Below, piece by piece: positions 42,235 through 51,422 of a stretch of DNA of 64,000 bases; the first letter of the stretch is position 1; each line of letters starts with the position of its first letter. The position numbers and the translations under genes are program-made. Origin of the DNA: Roseovarius indicus (GTDB lineage: Bacteria > Pseudomonadota > Alphaproteobacteria > Rhodobacterales > Rhodobacteraceae); assembly GCF_008728195.1 (NCBI RefSeq), contig NZ_CP031598.1, positions 3,906,001 to 3,970,000 of the forward strand. The letters run 5' to 3'. The notes under the pieces are model-generated. The model searched no databases, was not told where the DNA came from, and was given only the letters and a program-made list of their open reading frames with translations.

Positions 42235-44016
42235 CTATTCCTGCGGGATCACCCGCAGGCCCAGCTCCATCAGCTGATCGCTGGTCGGCTCTGACGGTGC
42301 GTTCATCATCAGGTCCTCGGCGCGCTGGTTCATCGGGAACATGATGACCTCGCGGATGTTCGAGGTGCCGGCCAGCAGCATGACGATGCGGTCGATGCCC
42401 GCCGCGCAGCCGCCGTGCGGGGGTGCGCCGTACTGGAAGGCGTTGACGAGGGCGCCGAAGCGTTTGCGCACCTCGGCCTCGTCATAGCCGGCCAGTTCGA
42501 AGGCCTTGAACATGATTTCCGGCTTGTGGTTCCGGATGGCGCCCGAGACGATCTCGTAGCCGTTGCAGGCGAGGTCGTACTGGTAGCCCTTGACGGCGAG
42601 CGGGTCGCCCTCGAGCGCCTCCATCCCGCCCTGCGGCATCGAAAAGGGGTTGTGCTCGAAGTCGATGGCGCCGTTCTCCTCGTCCTTCTCGTAGATCGGG
42701 AAGTCGACGATCCAGGCAAAGGCGAAGCGGTTCTGTTCGGTGAGGTTCAGTTCCTCGCCGATGACGTCACGGGCCTTGCCTGCCACGCGTTCGAAGGCGG
42801 AAGGCTTGCCGCCGAGGAAGAAGGCCGCGTCGCCCACGCCGAGGCCTAGCTGTTCGCGGATCGCCTCGGTGCGCTCGGGCCCGATATTCTTGGCCAGCGG
42901 GCCGGCCGCTTCCATCCCCTCGCCCTGGTCGCGCCAGAAGATATAGCCCATCCCCGGCAGGCCCTCTTTCTGGGCGAAGCTGTTCATCCGGTCGCAGAAC
43001 TTGCGGCTGCCGCCCGTGGGCGCCGGGATGGCGCGGATCTCGGTGCCGTCCTGTTCCAAGAGCTTGGCGAAGATCGCGAAGCCCGAGCCGCGGAAATGTT
43101 CGGAGACGTCCTGCATCTCGATCGGGTTGCGCAGGTCGGGTTTGTCGGTGCCGTATTTGAGCGCCGCTTCCTTGTAGGGGATCTGCGGCCAGCTTGCCGG
43201 GTCGTCGACCTTGGCGCCTTGCCCATGTTCCTCGAATACGCCCGCGATGACGGGCGAGATGGTGTCGAAAATGTCCTGCTGGGTGACGAAGCTCATTTCC
43301 ATGTCGAGCTGGTAGAAGTCGGTCGGCGAGCGGTCGGCGCGCGGGTCTTCGTCGCGGAAGCAGGGGGCGATCTGGAAGTACTTGTCGAAGCCCGACATCA
43401 TGATCAGCTGCTTGAATTGCTGCGGGGCCTGCGGCAGGGCGTAGAATTTCCCCGGGTGCAGGCGCGAGGGCACCAGGAAGTCGCGCGCGCCCTCGGGCGA
43501 GGACGCGGTGATGATCGGCGTCTGGAACTCGCGGAAATTCTTATCCCACATGCGGCGGCGGAAGGAGGCCACCACGTCGGAGCGGAGCGTCATGTTGCGC
43601 TGCATCGCCTCGCGGCGCAGGTCGAGGTAGCGATAGCGCAGGCGGGTTTCCTCGGGGTATTCCTGGTCGCCGAAGACGATGAGCGGCAGTTCGGCCGAGG
43701 CGCCCAGCACCTCGATATCGCGGATGTAGACCTCGATCTCGCCGGTGGTGATGCGGGGGTTGATCAGGCTCTCGTCGCGCGCCTTCACCTCGCCGTCGAT
43801 GCGGATGCACCATTCCGAGCGGACCTTCTCGACCTGCGAGAACACCGCGCTGTCGGGGTCGCACAGCACCTGCGTCATGCCGTAATGGTCGCGCAGGTCG
43901 ATGAACAGAACGCCGCCATGGTCGCGGATGCGGTTCACCCAGCCCGACAGGCGGACGGTCTCGCCCACGTTCGACTTGGTCAGTTCTGCGCAGGTGTGGC
44001 TGCGATATGCGTGCAT
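42235..44016 (-). CDS. aspS: aspartate--tRNA ligase
   Basis: A 593-residue bacterial-type class II aspartyl-tRNA synthetase. The N-terminal OB-fold anticodon domain ([20 protein letters not shown]) precedes motif 2 ([20 protein letters not shown], then RDEDPRADR), the bacterial GAD insert, and motif 3 ([20 protein letters not shown]). Length is typical. Discriminating versus non-discriminating type cannot be settled without the tRNA and gatCAB context. It is a single gene with a 256-bp upstream region shared with divergent cfa. Confidence 0.97.
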   Translation of the reverse strand: MHAYRSHTCAELTKSNVGETVRLSGWVNRIRDHGGVLFIDLRDHYGMTQVLCDPDSAVFSQVEKVRSEWCIRIDGEVKARDESLINPRITTGEIEVYIRDIEVLGASAELPLIVFGDQEYPEETRLRYRYLDLRREAMQRNMTLRSDVVASFRRRMWDKNFREFQTPIITASSPEGARDFLVPSRLHPGKFYALPQAPQQFKQLIMMSGFDKYFQIAPCFRDEDPRADRSPTDFYQLDMEMSFVTQQDIFDTISPVIAGVFEEHGQGAKVDDPASWPQIPYKEAALKYGTDKPDLRNPIEMQDVSEHFRGSGFAIFAKLLEQDGTEIRAIPAPTGGSRKFCDRMNSFAQKEGLPGMGYIFWRDQGEGMEAAGPLAKNIGPERTEAIREQLGLGVGDAAFFLGGKPSAFERVAGKARDVIGEELNLTEQNRFAFAWIVDFPIYEKDEENGAIDFEHNPFSMPQGGMEALEGDPLAVKGYQYDLACNGYEIVSGAIRNHKPEIMFKAFELAGYDEAEVRKRFGALVNAFQYGAPPHGGCAAGIDRIVMLLAGTSNIREVIMFPMNQRAEDLMMNAPSEPTSDQLMELGLRVIPQE

Positions 44017-44197
44017 GATACCCTCTCACCGGGCCCGGGCGGCCCCTCTCTCGGTCCGCGCCGATACACATGGCCGGGACGGCAAAGTCAAGGGGCGGCG
44101 CCTTGCCAGCCGCCACGGAAAGGTTGCAAAATCGTTTACAGGTGCATGATTTTCGGCAAAAATACCGGCTAGCGAGCAGAAAGCCGGGGGAACCGGA

Positions 44198-44203
44198 TAT
44201 AAT
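44198..44203 (+). promoter_or_regulatory. candidate -10 element of cfa
   Basis: A consensus TATAAT lies 70 bp before the cfa ATG in an otherwise GC-rich region. No TTGACA is at the standard distance, so an alternative sigma factor or an activator may be involved. Confidence 0.3.
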
Positions 44204-44272
44204 TTGGCGGGTTTTGCTACATCACTTTAAGGGCGCCGTGGGTGGGCGCAGAGCGTAACGATGGGGTGAAAC

Positions 44273-45505
44273 ATGTGGGACAAGATTTTCGATGGGTTTT
44301 TGACCCATCTCATGCATGTCGGCGATTTCCGACTTACTTTTCCGGACGGAACAACGCGGCGCTACGGTGACGGCTCAGGCGACCCGATCGGGGTCACGCT
44401 GCACGACCCGACCCTGCCCCGCAAGATCATCATGTCCCCCGACATGGCCGTGGGCGAGGCCTATATGGACGAGCGGCTGACCATCGAGAATGACGACCTT
44501 TCGGGCTTTCTCGAACTGGCGATCCGCAATGTCGCCCTTCAGGGCGACCCGTGGTTCCGCAAGCCGCTGGCGCTGGGGCGGCATATGATGCGGTATCTGC
44601 AACAGTTCAACCCCGTTGGGCGGTCTCGCGCCAACGTCGCGCATCACTATGACCTCTCGGGCGAGCTCTACGATCTCTTCCTCGACGAAGACCGGCAATA
44701 CTCCTGCGCCTATTTCCGCCGGCCCGACATGACGCTGGAGGAGGCACAGGAGGCGAAGAAACAGCATATCGCTGGCAAGCTGCTGATCGAGCCGGGGATG
44801 AAGGTGCTGGATATCGGCTGTGGCTGGGGCGGCATGGGCCTGACGCTGGCCCGCGACTTTGGCGCCGAGGTGACGGGCGTGACGCTCTCGACCGAGCAGT
44901 ACAACATGGCCAACAGGCGCGCCGAGGAGGCGGGGCTTTCCGACCGCTGCAAGTTCGAGCTGATGGATTACCGGAACGTGCAGGGGCAGTTCGACCGGAT
45001 CGTCTCGGTCGGCATGTTCGAGCATGTGGGCGTGCCGCATTACGAGGAATATTTCCGCACGGTGAAGAAGCTGCTGAAGGATGACGGTGTCGCGCTCATC
45101 CACACGATCGGCCGGTCTGACCCGCCGGGCACGACGAGCCCGTGGATCCTGAAATACATCTTCCCGGGCGGCTATTGCCCGGCGCTGTCCGAAGCGATGA
45201 AGCCCATCGAGAACCAGGACCTGTTCGCGACCGATGTCGAGGTGTGGCGCCTGCATTACGCGATGACGCTGCGCCATTGGCATGACCGGTTCATGGCCAA
45301 TATCGACAAGGCGCGCGCGCTTTACGACGAGCGGTTCTGCCGGATGTGGCGGTATTACCTGATCGCCTGCGAGATGACGTTCCGGCACAATCAGCAGGTG
45401 GTGTTCCAGTTCCAGTTGACCAAGCAGCAGGACGCGGTGCCGCTGACGCGGGATTACCTCTATTGCCCGGACGACAAGGACGGCCTCCGGCACGCGGCGG
45501 AGTAG
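44273..45505 (+). CDS. cfa: cyclopropane-fatty-acyl-phospholipid synthase family protein
   Basis: A 410-residue S-adenosylmethionine-dependent enzyme that methylates cis double bonds of membrane phospholipid acyl chains. The SAM-binding loop is VLDIGCGWGGMGLTLAR, preceded by NVAHHYDLSGELYDLFLD (with DEDRQYSCAYF after it) and followed by GMFEHVGVPHYEEYF and HTIGRSDPPGTTSPWI. These are CFA synthase motifs. It is likely stress-induced. The upstream 256 bp hold a TATAAT but no recognisable sigma-factor pair. Confidence 0.93.
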   Translation: MWDKIFDGFLTHLMHVGDFRLTFPDGTTRRYGDGSGDPIGVTLHDPTLPRKIIMSPDMAVGEAYMDERLTIENDDLSGFLELAIRNVALQGDPWFRKPLALGRHMMRYLQQFNPVGRSRANVAHHYDLSGELYDLFLDEDRQYSCAYFRRPDMTLEEAQEAKKQHIAGKLLIEPGMKVLDIGCGWGGMGLTLARDFGAEVTGVTLSTEQYNMANRRAEEAGLSDRCKFELMDYRNVQGQFDRIVSVGMFEHVGVPHYEEYFRTVKKLLKDDGVALIHTIGRSDPPGTTSPWILKYIFPGGYCPALSEAMKPIENQDLFATDVEVWRLHYAMTLRHWHDRFMANIDKARALYDERFCRMWRYYLIACEMTFRHNQQVVFQFQLTKQQDAVPLTRDYLYCPDDKDGLRHAAE

Positions 45506-45550
45506 CGCCGCTCGTCGCGCCCTTGCAGGCGCGCCTCGCGAGGCCGTCCG

Positions 45551-46192
45551 TCAGGACGGAAGAGCCGCCCGGATCAGGCCGCGCAGGGCGTTGCCGACGT
45601 GGATTTGCTTGGCCGATTGCAGATCGGCACGCGTGAGGATGGCCTCGCGCGCTTGCCCCGCTTCCAGCAATTCGGCGCGCAGGATACCGGGCAGCAAGCC
45701 GGAGGACAGCGGCGGGGTCAGCAGGCCGGCTTCGGATTCCACGAAGATATTGGTGATGGTCCCTTCGCAAAGCTCGCCGCGGTCGTTGAGGAAAAGCAGC
45801 TCGTCGATACCGTCCGGCATTGCGGCGCGGGCGCGGTCGTAGAGACCGCGCTCTGTGGTCTTTACCTGTCGCCACGGGTCTTGGGCCGGCACGCGCTCCT
45901 CGGCAAAGACCACACGCCAAATCGTGCCCTCTGGCAGCAGGGTAAAGGCGTGGGCCGTGACCTCCGCCTGTCCCTCCACATCCACCGTCAGCCGCACCCG
46001 CAAGGGCCCCTGCCCGTTCACCGCGTCGAGCGCCGCCTCGACATCCCTCGGTACGATGCCGAGCCGATCCGCCGTGGCGTACAGGCGAGCCAGGTGACGG
46101 GCGCGTCGGTGAATACCGCCCTCCGGCGTCCAGAGGCAGGTTTCGATCAGGCGAAAGCCGGGGTCAGCCGGCGGGCGAAGCGGGCTTTCCAT
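45551..46192 (-). CDS. pabC: class IV aminotransferase, probable aminodeoxychorismate lyase
   Basis: A 213-residue PLP enzyme of fold type IV. The Schiff-base lysine is in WRQVKTTERGLYDRARA, and the PLP-phosphate region is ELLFLNDRGELCEGTITNIF followed by SSGLLPGILRAELL. It should release pyruvate from 4-amino-4-deoxychorismate to give 4-aminobenzoate for folate. The start lies inside pabB: ATG 46192 gives a 46-bp overlap in another frame, and the family N-terminus ([14 protein letters not shown]) supports it. Confidence 0.88.
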   Translation of the reverse strand: MESPLRPPADPGFRLIETCLWTPEGGIHRRARHLARLYATADRLGIVPRDVEAALDAVNGQGPLRVRLTVDVEGQAEVTAHAFTLLPEGTIWRVVFAEERVPAQDPWRQVKTTERGLYDRARAAMPDGIDELLFLNDRGELCEGTITNIFVESEAGLLTPPLSSGLLPGILRAELLEAGQAREAILTRADLQSAKQIHVGNALRGLIRAALPS

Positions 46193-47271
46193 AGCGCCTC
46201 CTCGTATTCGGATGGGGCGGTGCTGTCGTAGACGACGCCGCCGCCCACGTTGAGCACGGCGCGCGGGCCTTCGAGCATCAGCGTGCGGATGGCCACGTTG
46301 AATTCCGACCGCCCGTCGGGCGCGGCCCAGCCTAACGTGCCGCAATAGATCTCGCGCGCCGCCGGTTCGAGCCCTGCGAGGATTTCCATCGCCCGCAGCT
46401 TCGGCGCCCCGGTGATCGAGCCGCAGGGGAAGAGGGCGTGGAAAATGTCCGAAAGGCCCGTGCCGCCTTGCATCTGGCCGGTGACGAGGGAGGTCATCTG
46501 ATGAACCGTCTCGTAGCTTTCCACGGCGAAAAGCTCGGGCACGCGGACGGAACCCGGGGTGCAGACCCGGGAGATATCGTTGCGCAGCAGGTCGACGATC
46601 ATCAGGTTCTCGGCGCGGTTCTTTTCATCCGTCGCGAGGAAATCGCGGCGGCGTGCGTCCTCGGCCGCATCATCGCTGCGCGGCTGGGTGCCTTTCATGG
46701 GGCGGGTCTCGATCCGGCCGTCGGCATCGGTGCGGAAGAACAGCTCGGGCGAGCGCGACAGGATGTCGGGGCCGTCATGGCCGGTGACGAGTGCACCGTG
46801 GCAGACGGGCTGGATGGCGCTGAGCGCGGCGTAGAGCGCCCCTGGCGTGCCGTGGGCGGCCATGTTGGCGGGGAAGGTCAGGTTGGCCTGGTAGATGTCA
46901 CCGGCGCCGATAAGGGCGTGTACGCGGTCGAAGGCGGCGTTGTAGGCCGCCTCGGACCACGCCGGGCGGAAGGCGTCGAGCGACGCCGGGCCGGGGCGCA
47001 GGGGCGGGGCCGCCCCGGGCGTGTCGTAAACGCCGAAGCACAGGAGCGGCAGGCGGCGCGTCTCGGGCATCAAAGGCGCAAGCCGCGGCTCCAGCGCATA
47101 ACCCAGCTCGTAGCTGGCGAACCCCGCGAGCCACGCGCCGGCCGCGCGGGCCTCATCCAGCGCGGCAAGCGCGCCGGGCACCTCCGCCGGCGCATCGGCC
47201 GTGATCAGCCGGAGGGGAGCGCCGAAGACAGCGGCCCCGCCGCCGGGGCCATGATCGAAGCGAATCTGCAT
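46147..47271 (-). CDS. pabB: aminodeoxychorismate synthase component I
   Basis: A 374-residue chorismate-utilising enzyme. With a glutamine amidotransferase partner it forms 4-amino-4-deoxychorismate. Motifs: [48 protein letters not shown], and the chorismate-binding [17 protein letters not shown]. It is shorter than TrpE or full PabB because the N-terminal domain is trimmed, which is usual for this group. ATG 47271 follows a purine-rich GGTGCGATGC-like stretch. It is divergent from carB with 161 bp between. Confidence 0.9.
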   Translation of the reverse strand: MQIRFDHGPGGGAAVFGAPLRLITADAPAEVPGALAALDEARAAGAWLAGFASYELGYALEPRLAPLMPETRRLPLLCFGVYDTPGAAPPLRPGPASLDAFRPAWSEAAYNAAFDRVHALIGAGDIYQANLTFPANMAAHGTPGALYAALSAIQPVCHGALVTGHDGPDILSRSPELFFRTDADGRIETRPMKGTQPRSDDAAEDARRRDFLATDEKNRAENLMIVDLLRNDISRVCTPGSVRVPELFAVESYETVHQMTSLVTGQMQGGTGLSDIFHALFPCGSITGAPKLRAMEILAGLEPAAREIYCGTLGWAAPDGRSEFNVAIRTLMLEGPRAVLNVGGGVVYDSTAPSEYEEALWKARFARRLTPAFA

Positions 47272-47432
47272 CGCACCGCATCCTTCTTTCGCCTCCCCTC
47301 GCCCTCCTACGCCGTCGGGCCGGGCCATACACCCCCAAAAACGGCATTGGGACACGCCTTTGCGATCCCCCTTGCACAGAGGCGCGTGATGGATATAACC
47401 GCCAACAATTTGCGCTCACCCGGGGAACGACC

Positions 47433-50400
47433 ATGCCGAAGAGAACCGATATCTCGTCCATCATGATCATCGGTGCCGGCCCCATCATCATCGGGCAGGC
47501 CTGCGAGTTCGACTATTCCGGCGCACAGGCCTGCAAGGCCCTGCGCGAGGAAGGCTACCGGGTGATCCTGGTCAACTCGAACCCCGCCACGATCATGACC
47601 GACCCCGGCCTCGCCGACGCCACCTATATCGAACCGATCACGCCCGAGGTGGTGGCCCGCATCATCGAGAAGGAACGCCCCGACGCGCTGTTGCCGACGA
47701 TGGGCGGGCAGACCGGGCTGAACACGGCCCTGGCCGTTGCCGATATGGGCGTTCTGGACAAGTTCGGGGTGGAACTCATCGGCGCCAACCGCGAGGCCAT
47801 CGAGATGGCCGAGGACAGGAAACTCTTCCGCGAGGCGATGGATCGCCTCGGTATCGAGAACCCCGCCGCGACGATTGCCAACAATTTCGACGAGGCGATG
47901 GCGGCGCTCGATACGGTGGGCCTGCCTGCGATCATCCGCCCCGCCTATACGCTGGGCGGCACCGGCGGGGGCGTGGCCTATAACCGCGACGACTACGAGT
48001 ATTACTGCAAGTCGGGGCTCGACGCCTCTCCCGTCAGCCAGATCCTGATCGACGAATCGCTTCTGGGCTGGAAGGAGTACGAGATGGAGGTTGTTCGCGA
48101 CAAGGCGGACAACGCGATCATCGTCTGCTCGATCGAGAACGTCGACCCGATGGGCGTGCACACGGGCGATTCGATCACCGTGGCGCCGGCGCTGACCCTG
48201 ACCGACAAGGAATACCAGATCATGCGCAACGGCAGTATTGCCGTGCTGCGCGAGATCGGGGTCGAGACCGGCGGGTCGAACGTGCAATGGGCGATCAACC
48301 CCGATGACGGCCGGATGGTCGTGATCGAGATGAACCCGCGGGTGTCGCGCTCCTCGGCGCTGGCGTCGAAGGCGACCGGCTTCCCCATCGCCAAGATCGC
48401 CGCCAAGCTGGCCGTGGGCTACACGCTGGACGAGCTCGACAACGACATCACCAAGGTCACGCCCGCCAGCTTCGAGCCCACCATCGACTATGTCGTCACC
48501 AAGATCCCGAAATTCGCCTTCGAGAAATTCCCCGGCTCGCAACCGCTGCTGACCACCGCGATGAAATCGGTGGGCGAGGCGATGGCGATTGGCCGGACGA
48601 TCCACGAATCGCTGCAAAAGGCGCTGGCCTCGATGGAATCGGGCCTGTCGGGCTTTGACGAGGTCGAGATCGAGGGCGCGCCGGAAGAGGCCGCCGTGAT
48701 CAAGGCGCTCAGCCTGCAGACGCCGGACCGGCTGCGCACCATCGCCCAGGCGATGCGGCACGGGCTCTCGGATGACGCGATCTTCCAGGCGACCAAGTAC
48801 GACCCCTGGTTCCTGGCCCGCATCCGCGAGATCGTCGAGGCCGAGGAGCGCGTCCGCAAGGAGGGCCTGCCGGTCGACGAGGATGGCTTGCGCGCGCTCA
48901 AGATGCTGGGCTTCACCGATGCGCGGTTGGCCGCGCTGACCGGCCGGACCGAGGGCCAGGTGCGCCGCGCCCGCCACGAGCTGAACGTCACCGCCGTCTT
49001 CAAGCGGATCGACACCTGCGCCGCCGAGTTCGAGGCGCAGACGCCCTACATGTATTCCACCTACGAGGCCCCGATGATGGGCGAGGTGGAATGCGAGGCG
49101 CGCCCCTCGGGCCGCAAGAAGGTGGTCATCCTCGGCGGCGGCCCGAACCGGATCGGGCAAGGGATCGAGTTCGATTACTGCTGCTGTCACGCCTGTTTCG
49201 CGCTGACCGACGCGGGCTACGAAACCATCATGATCAACTGCAACCCCGAGACCGTGTCGACCGACTACGACACCTCGGACCGGCTGTATTTCGAGCCGCT
49301 GACCTTCGAGCACGTGATGGAGATCCTGCGGGTCGAGCAGGACAACGGCACGCTGCACGGGGTGATCGTGCAGTTCGGCGGTCAGACGCCGCTGAAGCTG
49401 GCCAATGACCTCGAGGCCGAGGGCATTCCAATCCTCGGCACCTCGCCCGACGCCATCGACCTTGCCGAAGACCGCGAGCGGTTCCAGGCGCTGGTCAACA
49501 AGCTGGGGCTGAAACAGCCGAAGAACGGCATTGCCTCGAGCGACACGCAGGCGCTGGAGATTGCCGAGAGCATCGGCTTCCCGCTGGTGATCCGCCCCTC
49601 CTACGTGCTGGGCGGCCGGGCGATGGAGATCGTCCGCGACATGGCCCATCTCGAACGCTACATCAAGGAAGCGGTCGTGGTGTCGGGCAAGAGCCCGGTG
49701 CTGCTCGATGGCTACCTGTCGGGCGCCATCGAATGCGACGTCGACGCGCTCTGCGACGGCACGCGTGTGCACGTGGCCGGCATCATGCAGCATATCGAGG
49801 AGGCCGGCGTGCACTCGGGCGACAGTGCCTGCTCGCTGCCCCCCTATTCGCTGGCGCAGGACACCATCGACGAGATCAAGCGCCAGACCGAGGCGCTGGC
49901 GCTGGAGCTGGGCGTGCGCGGGCTGATGAACGTGCAGTTCGCGGTCAAGGATGGCGAGATCTACCTCATCGAGGTGAACCCCCGCGCCAGCCGCACCGTA
50001 CCGTTCGTCGCCAAGGCCACCGACAGCGCCATTGCCTCCATCGCCGCGCGGCTGATGGCGGGCGAGACGCTCGACGCCTTCCCGTTCCGCGGCCCCTACC
50101 CGCGCGACACCAAGCCCGGCAGCCTGCCGATGGCCGACCAGATGACGCTGGCCGACCCGGCGATGCCGTGGTTCTCGGTCAAGGAGGCGGTGATGCCCTT
50201 TGCCCGGTTCCCCGGTGTCGACACCATCCTGGGCCCCGAGATGCGCTCGACCGGCGAGGTGATGGGCTGGGACGTGTCCTTCCCCCGCGCCTTCCTGAAG
50301 GCGCAGATGGGCGCCGGCACCACCCTGCCCGAGGGCGGCAAGGTGTTCTTCTCGATCAAGGATGCCGACAAGACGCCGCTGCTGGTGGAGACCGCGCAGA

Positions 50401-50741
50401 CGCTCGTCGACATGGGCTTCGAGATCGTCGCCACCCGTGGCACCGCGGCCTTCCTCGAAGGGCACGAGATCGCCTGCGAGGTGGTCAACAAGGTCTATGA
50501 AGGGCGGCCCGACGTGGTCGACATGCTGAAGGACGGGCAGATCGCGCTGGTGATGAACACCACCGAAGGCGCGCAGGCCGTCGAGGACAGCCGCGAGATC
50601 CGGTCGGTTGCGCTCTACGACAAGATCCCGTATTACACGACCGCAGCCGCCGCCCATGCCGCCGCATTGGCCATGAAAGCGCGCGACGAGGGGGACATTG
50701 TGGTCATGGCGCTACAGGGTCCGGGGCAAACCGCCGCCTGA
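47433..50741 (+). CDS. carB: carbamoyl-phosphate synthase large subunit
   Basis: A 1102-residue enzyme that makes carbamoyl phosphate for pyrimidines and arginine, with ammonia channelled from CarA. Two homologous ATP-grasp halves are visible. The first opens [20 protein letters not shown] and the second [20 protein letters not shown], each with an ATP-grasp loop ([28 protein letters not shown]). A C-terminal MGS-like allosteric domain follows ([20 protein letters not shown]). Length is normal for alphaproteobacteria. carA is not in the window. It ends with a strong hairpin. Confidence 0.97.
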   Translation: MPKRTDISSIMIIGAGPIIIGQACEFDYSGAQACKALREEGYRVILVNSNPATIMTDPGLADATYIEPITPEVVARIIEKERPDALLPTMGGQTGLNTALAVADMGVLDKFGVELIGANREAIEMAEDRKLFREAMDRLGIENPAATIANNFDEAMAALDTVGLPAIIRPAYTLGGTGGGVAYNRDDYEYYCKSGLDASPVSQILIDESLLGWKEYEMEVVRDKADNAIIVCSIENVDPMGVHTGDSITVAPALTLTDKEYQIMRNGSIAVLREIGVETGGSNVQWAINPDDGRMVVIEMNPRVSRSSALASKATGFPIAKIAAKLAVGYTLDELDNDITKVTPASFEPTIDYVVTKIPKFAFEKFPGSQPLLTTAMKSVGEAMAIGRTIHESLQKALASMESGLSGFDEVEIEGAPEEAAVIKALSLQTPDRLRTIAQAMRHGLSDDAIFQATKYDPWFLARIREIVEAEERVRKEGLPVDEDGLRALKMLGFTDARLAALTGRTEGQVRRARHELNVTAVFKRIDTCAAEFEAQTPYMYSTYEAPMMGEVECEARPSGRKKVVILGGGPNRIGQGIEFDYCCCHACFALTDAGYETIMINCNPETVSTDYDTSDRLYFEPLTFEHVMEILRVEQDNGTLHGVIVQFGGQTPLKLANDLEAEGIPILGTSPDAIDLAEDRERFQALVNKLGLKQPKNGIASSDTQALEIAESIGFPLVIRPSYVLGGRAMEIVRDMAHLERYIKEAVVVSGKSPVLLDGYLSGAIECDVDALCDGTRVHVAGIMQHIEEAGVHSGDSACSLPPYSLAQDTIDEIKRQTEALALELGVRGLMNVQFAVKDGEIYLIEVNPRASRTVPFVAKATDSAIASIAARLMAGETLDAFPFRGPYPRDTKPGSLPMADQMTLADPAMPWFSVKEAVMPFARFPGVDTILGPEMRSTGEVMGWDVSFPRAFLKAQMGAGTTLPEGGKVFFSIKDADKTPLLVETAQTLVDMGFEIVATRGTAAFLEGHEIACEVVNKVYEGRPDVVDMLKDGQIALVMNTTEGAQAVEDSREIRSVALYDKIPYYTTAAAAHAAALAMKARDEGDIVVMALQGPGQTAA

Positions 50742-50743
50742 GG

Positions 50744-50790
50744 GGTTTGCGGTATGACCGCAAACCTATGAAAAATTTAGACGTTTTTTA
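50744..50790 (+). terminator. Rho-independent terminator of carB
   Basis: Perfect 10-bp stem GGTTTGCGGT/ACCGCAAACC with ATG loop (50744-50766), followed by an AT-rich tract containing TTTTTTAG. It begins 3 bp after the carB stop. Confidence 0.8.
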
Positions 50791-50791
50791 G

Positions 50792-50800
50792 TTATCCACA
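50792..50800 (+). promoter_or_regulatory. consensus DnaA box
   Basis: TTATCCACA, an exact DnaA-box match in the AT-rich leader between carB and the first microprotein gene. Only one box is seen, so it is not an origin by itself. Confidence 0.35.
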
Positions 50801-50953
50801 GCCATGTCTGCCGGTCTGTGCAGGTATGCTCAATTTGCATAGATTTTGATCTTTATTTCTATTGCGCGCGGCAGTCTCCTCCTTATATGCGGGCTATGAG
50901 GCGCAGCGAAAGCACGACTCACACCGCAACACACGAGACCCAGGAGGCCGATC

Positions 50954-51076
50954 ATGACCCGCGACGAACTGAACCGCGAACTGCGTATGCATAGTGCCAC
51001 CTGGCAGTCGGTTGTGCTGCTCTATGGTGTGCTTGTCGGTACGCTGGTGCTCTCGGCCATGGCCATCACCGCATAA
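50954..51076 (+). CDS. 40-residue single-helix membrane microprotein, first of a tandem pair
   Basis: A 40-codon ORF, MTRDELNRELRMHSATW then SVVLLYGVLVGTLVLSAMA, with a polar charged N-terminus and one membrane helix (residues 19-38). CAGGAGG lies 10 bp upstream, an ideal Shine-Dalgarno. The first 20 residues are identical to those of a second gene 145 bp downstream, while the DNA differs at wobble positions. That is strong evidence that both are translated and under selection. Function unknown. The 212-bp leader is AT-rich and probably holds the promoter. Confidence 0.85.
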   Translation: MTRDELNRELRMHSATWQSVVLLYGVLVGTLVLSAMAITA

Positions 51077-51220
51077 AAGGCAGGACGGGCGCTTTCCACG
51101 CGCCCGGCACCACGCTCTTCACAACCGAAAATGCGCCGGGCGGTATCTACCGCGCGGCGTTTGTAGTTTGACACCCCGGACGGCATCGTGCTGTCCCCCG
51201 TTCCGGGAAGGAAGCTGAGA

Positions 51221-51343
51221 ATGACACGTGACGAACTGAACCGCGAACTGCGCATGCACAGCGCAACCTGGCAATCGGTCGTGATCGTCTATGGCCTCAT
51301 CGTCGCGTCGATGGTGGGCTCGGCCATGTGGATCGTCGGCTGA
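51221..51343 (+). CDS. 40-residue single-helix membrane microprotein, second of a tandem pair
   Basis: A 40-codon paralogue of the upstream gene: N-terminus MTRDELNRELRMHSATW identical, helix SVVIVYGLIVASMVGSAMW diverged but equally hydrophobic. GGAAGGAAG lies before the ATG. Between the two genes is a GGGCGC/GCGCCC hairpin (51087-51105), and the unit ends in a strong terminator, so both may sit on one transcript. Not similar to light-harvesting subunits beyond size: the conserved helix His is missing. Possible roles are a subunit stabiliser or a regulator of a membrane complex. Confidence 0.85.
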   Translation: MTRDELNRELRMHSATWQSVVIVYGLIVASMVGSAMWIVG

Positions 51344-51367
51344 CATTGAAAATCTGGTATTGAATGC

Positions 51368-51406
51368 AAAACGGCGGAGGAGTGCCCCTCCGCCGTTTTT
51401 CTTTTG
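51368..51406. terminator. bidirectional terminator between the microprotein genes and the ABC operon
   Basis: Stem ACGGCGGAGG/CCTCCGCCGT (51371-51380, 51387-51396), followed on the plus strand by TTTTTCTTTT and on the minus strand by TTTTGCATT. It serves both convergent units. Confidence 0.88.
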
Positions 51407-51422
51407 TCACGAGATGTCAGCC

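Noticed and set aside
47307..50657. 1116-codon minus-strand open frame opposite carB
   Set aside because: It mirrors carB codon structure (GC-rich third positions), is Arg/His/Gly-rich without domains, and carB is unmistakable on the other strand.
50792..50800. possible replication origin
   Set aside because: Only one DnaA box, no dnaA, parAB or repABC gene and no iteron cluster nearby.
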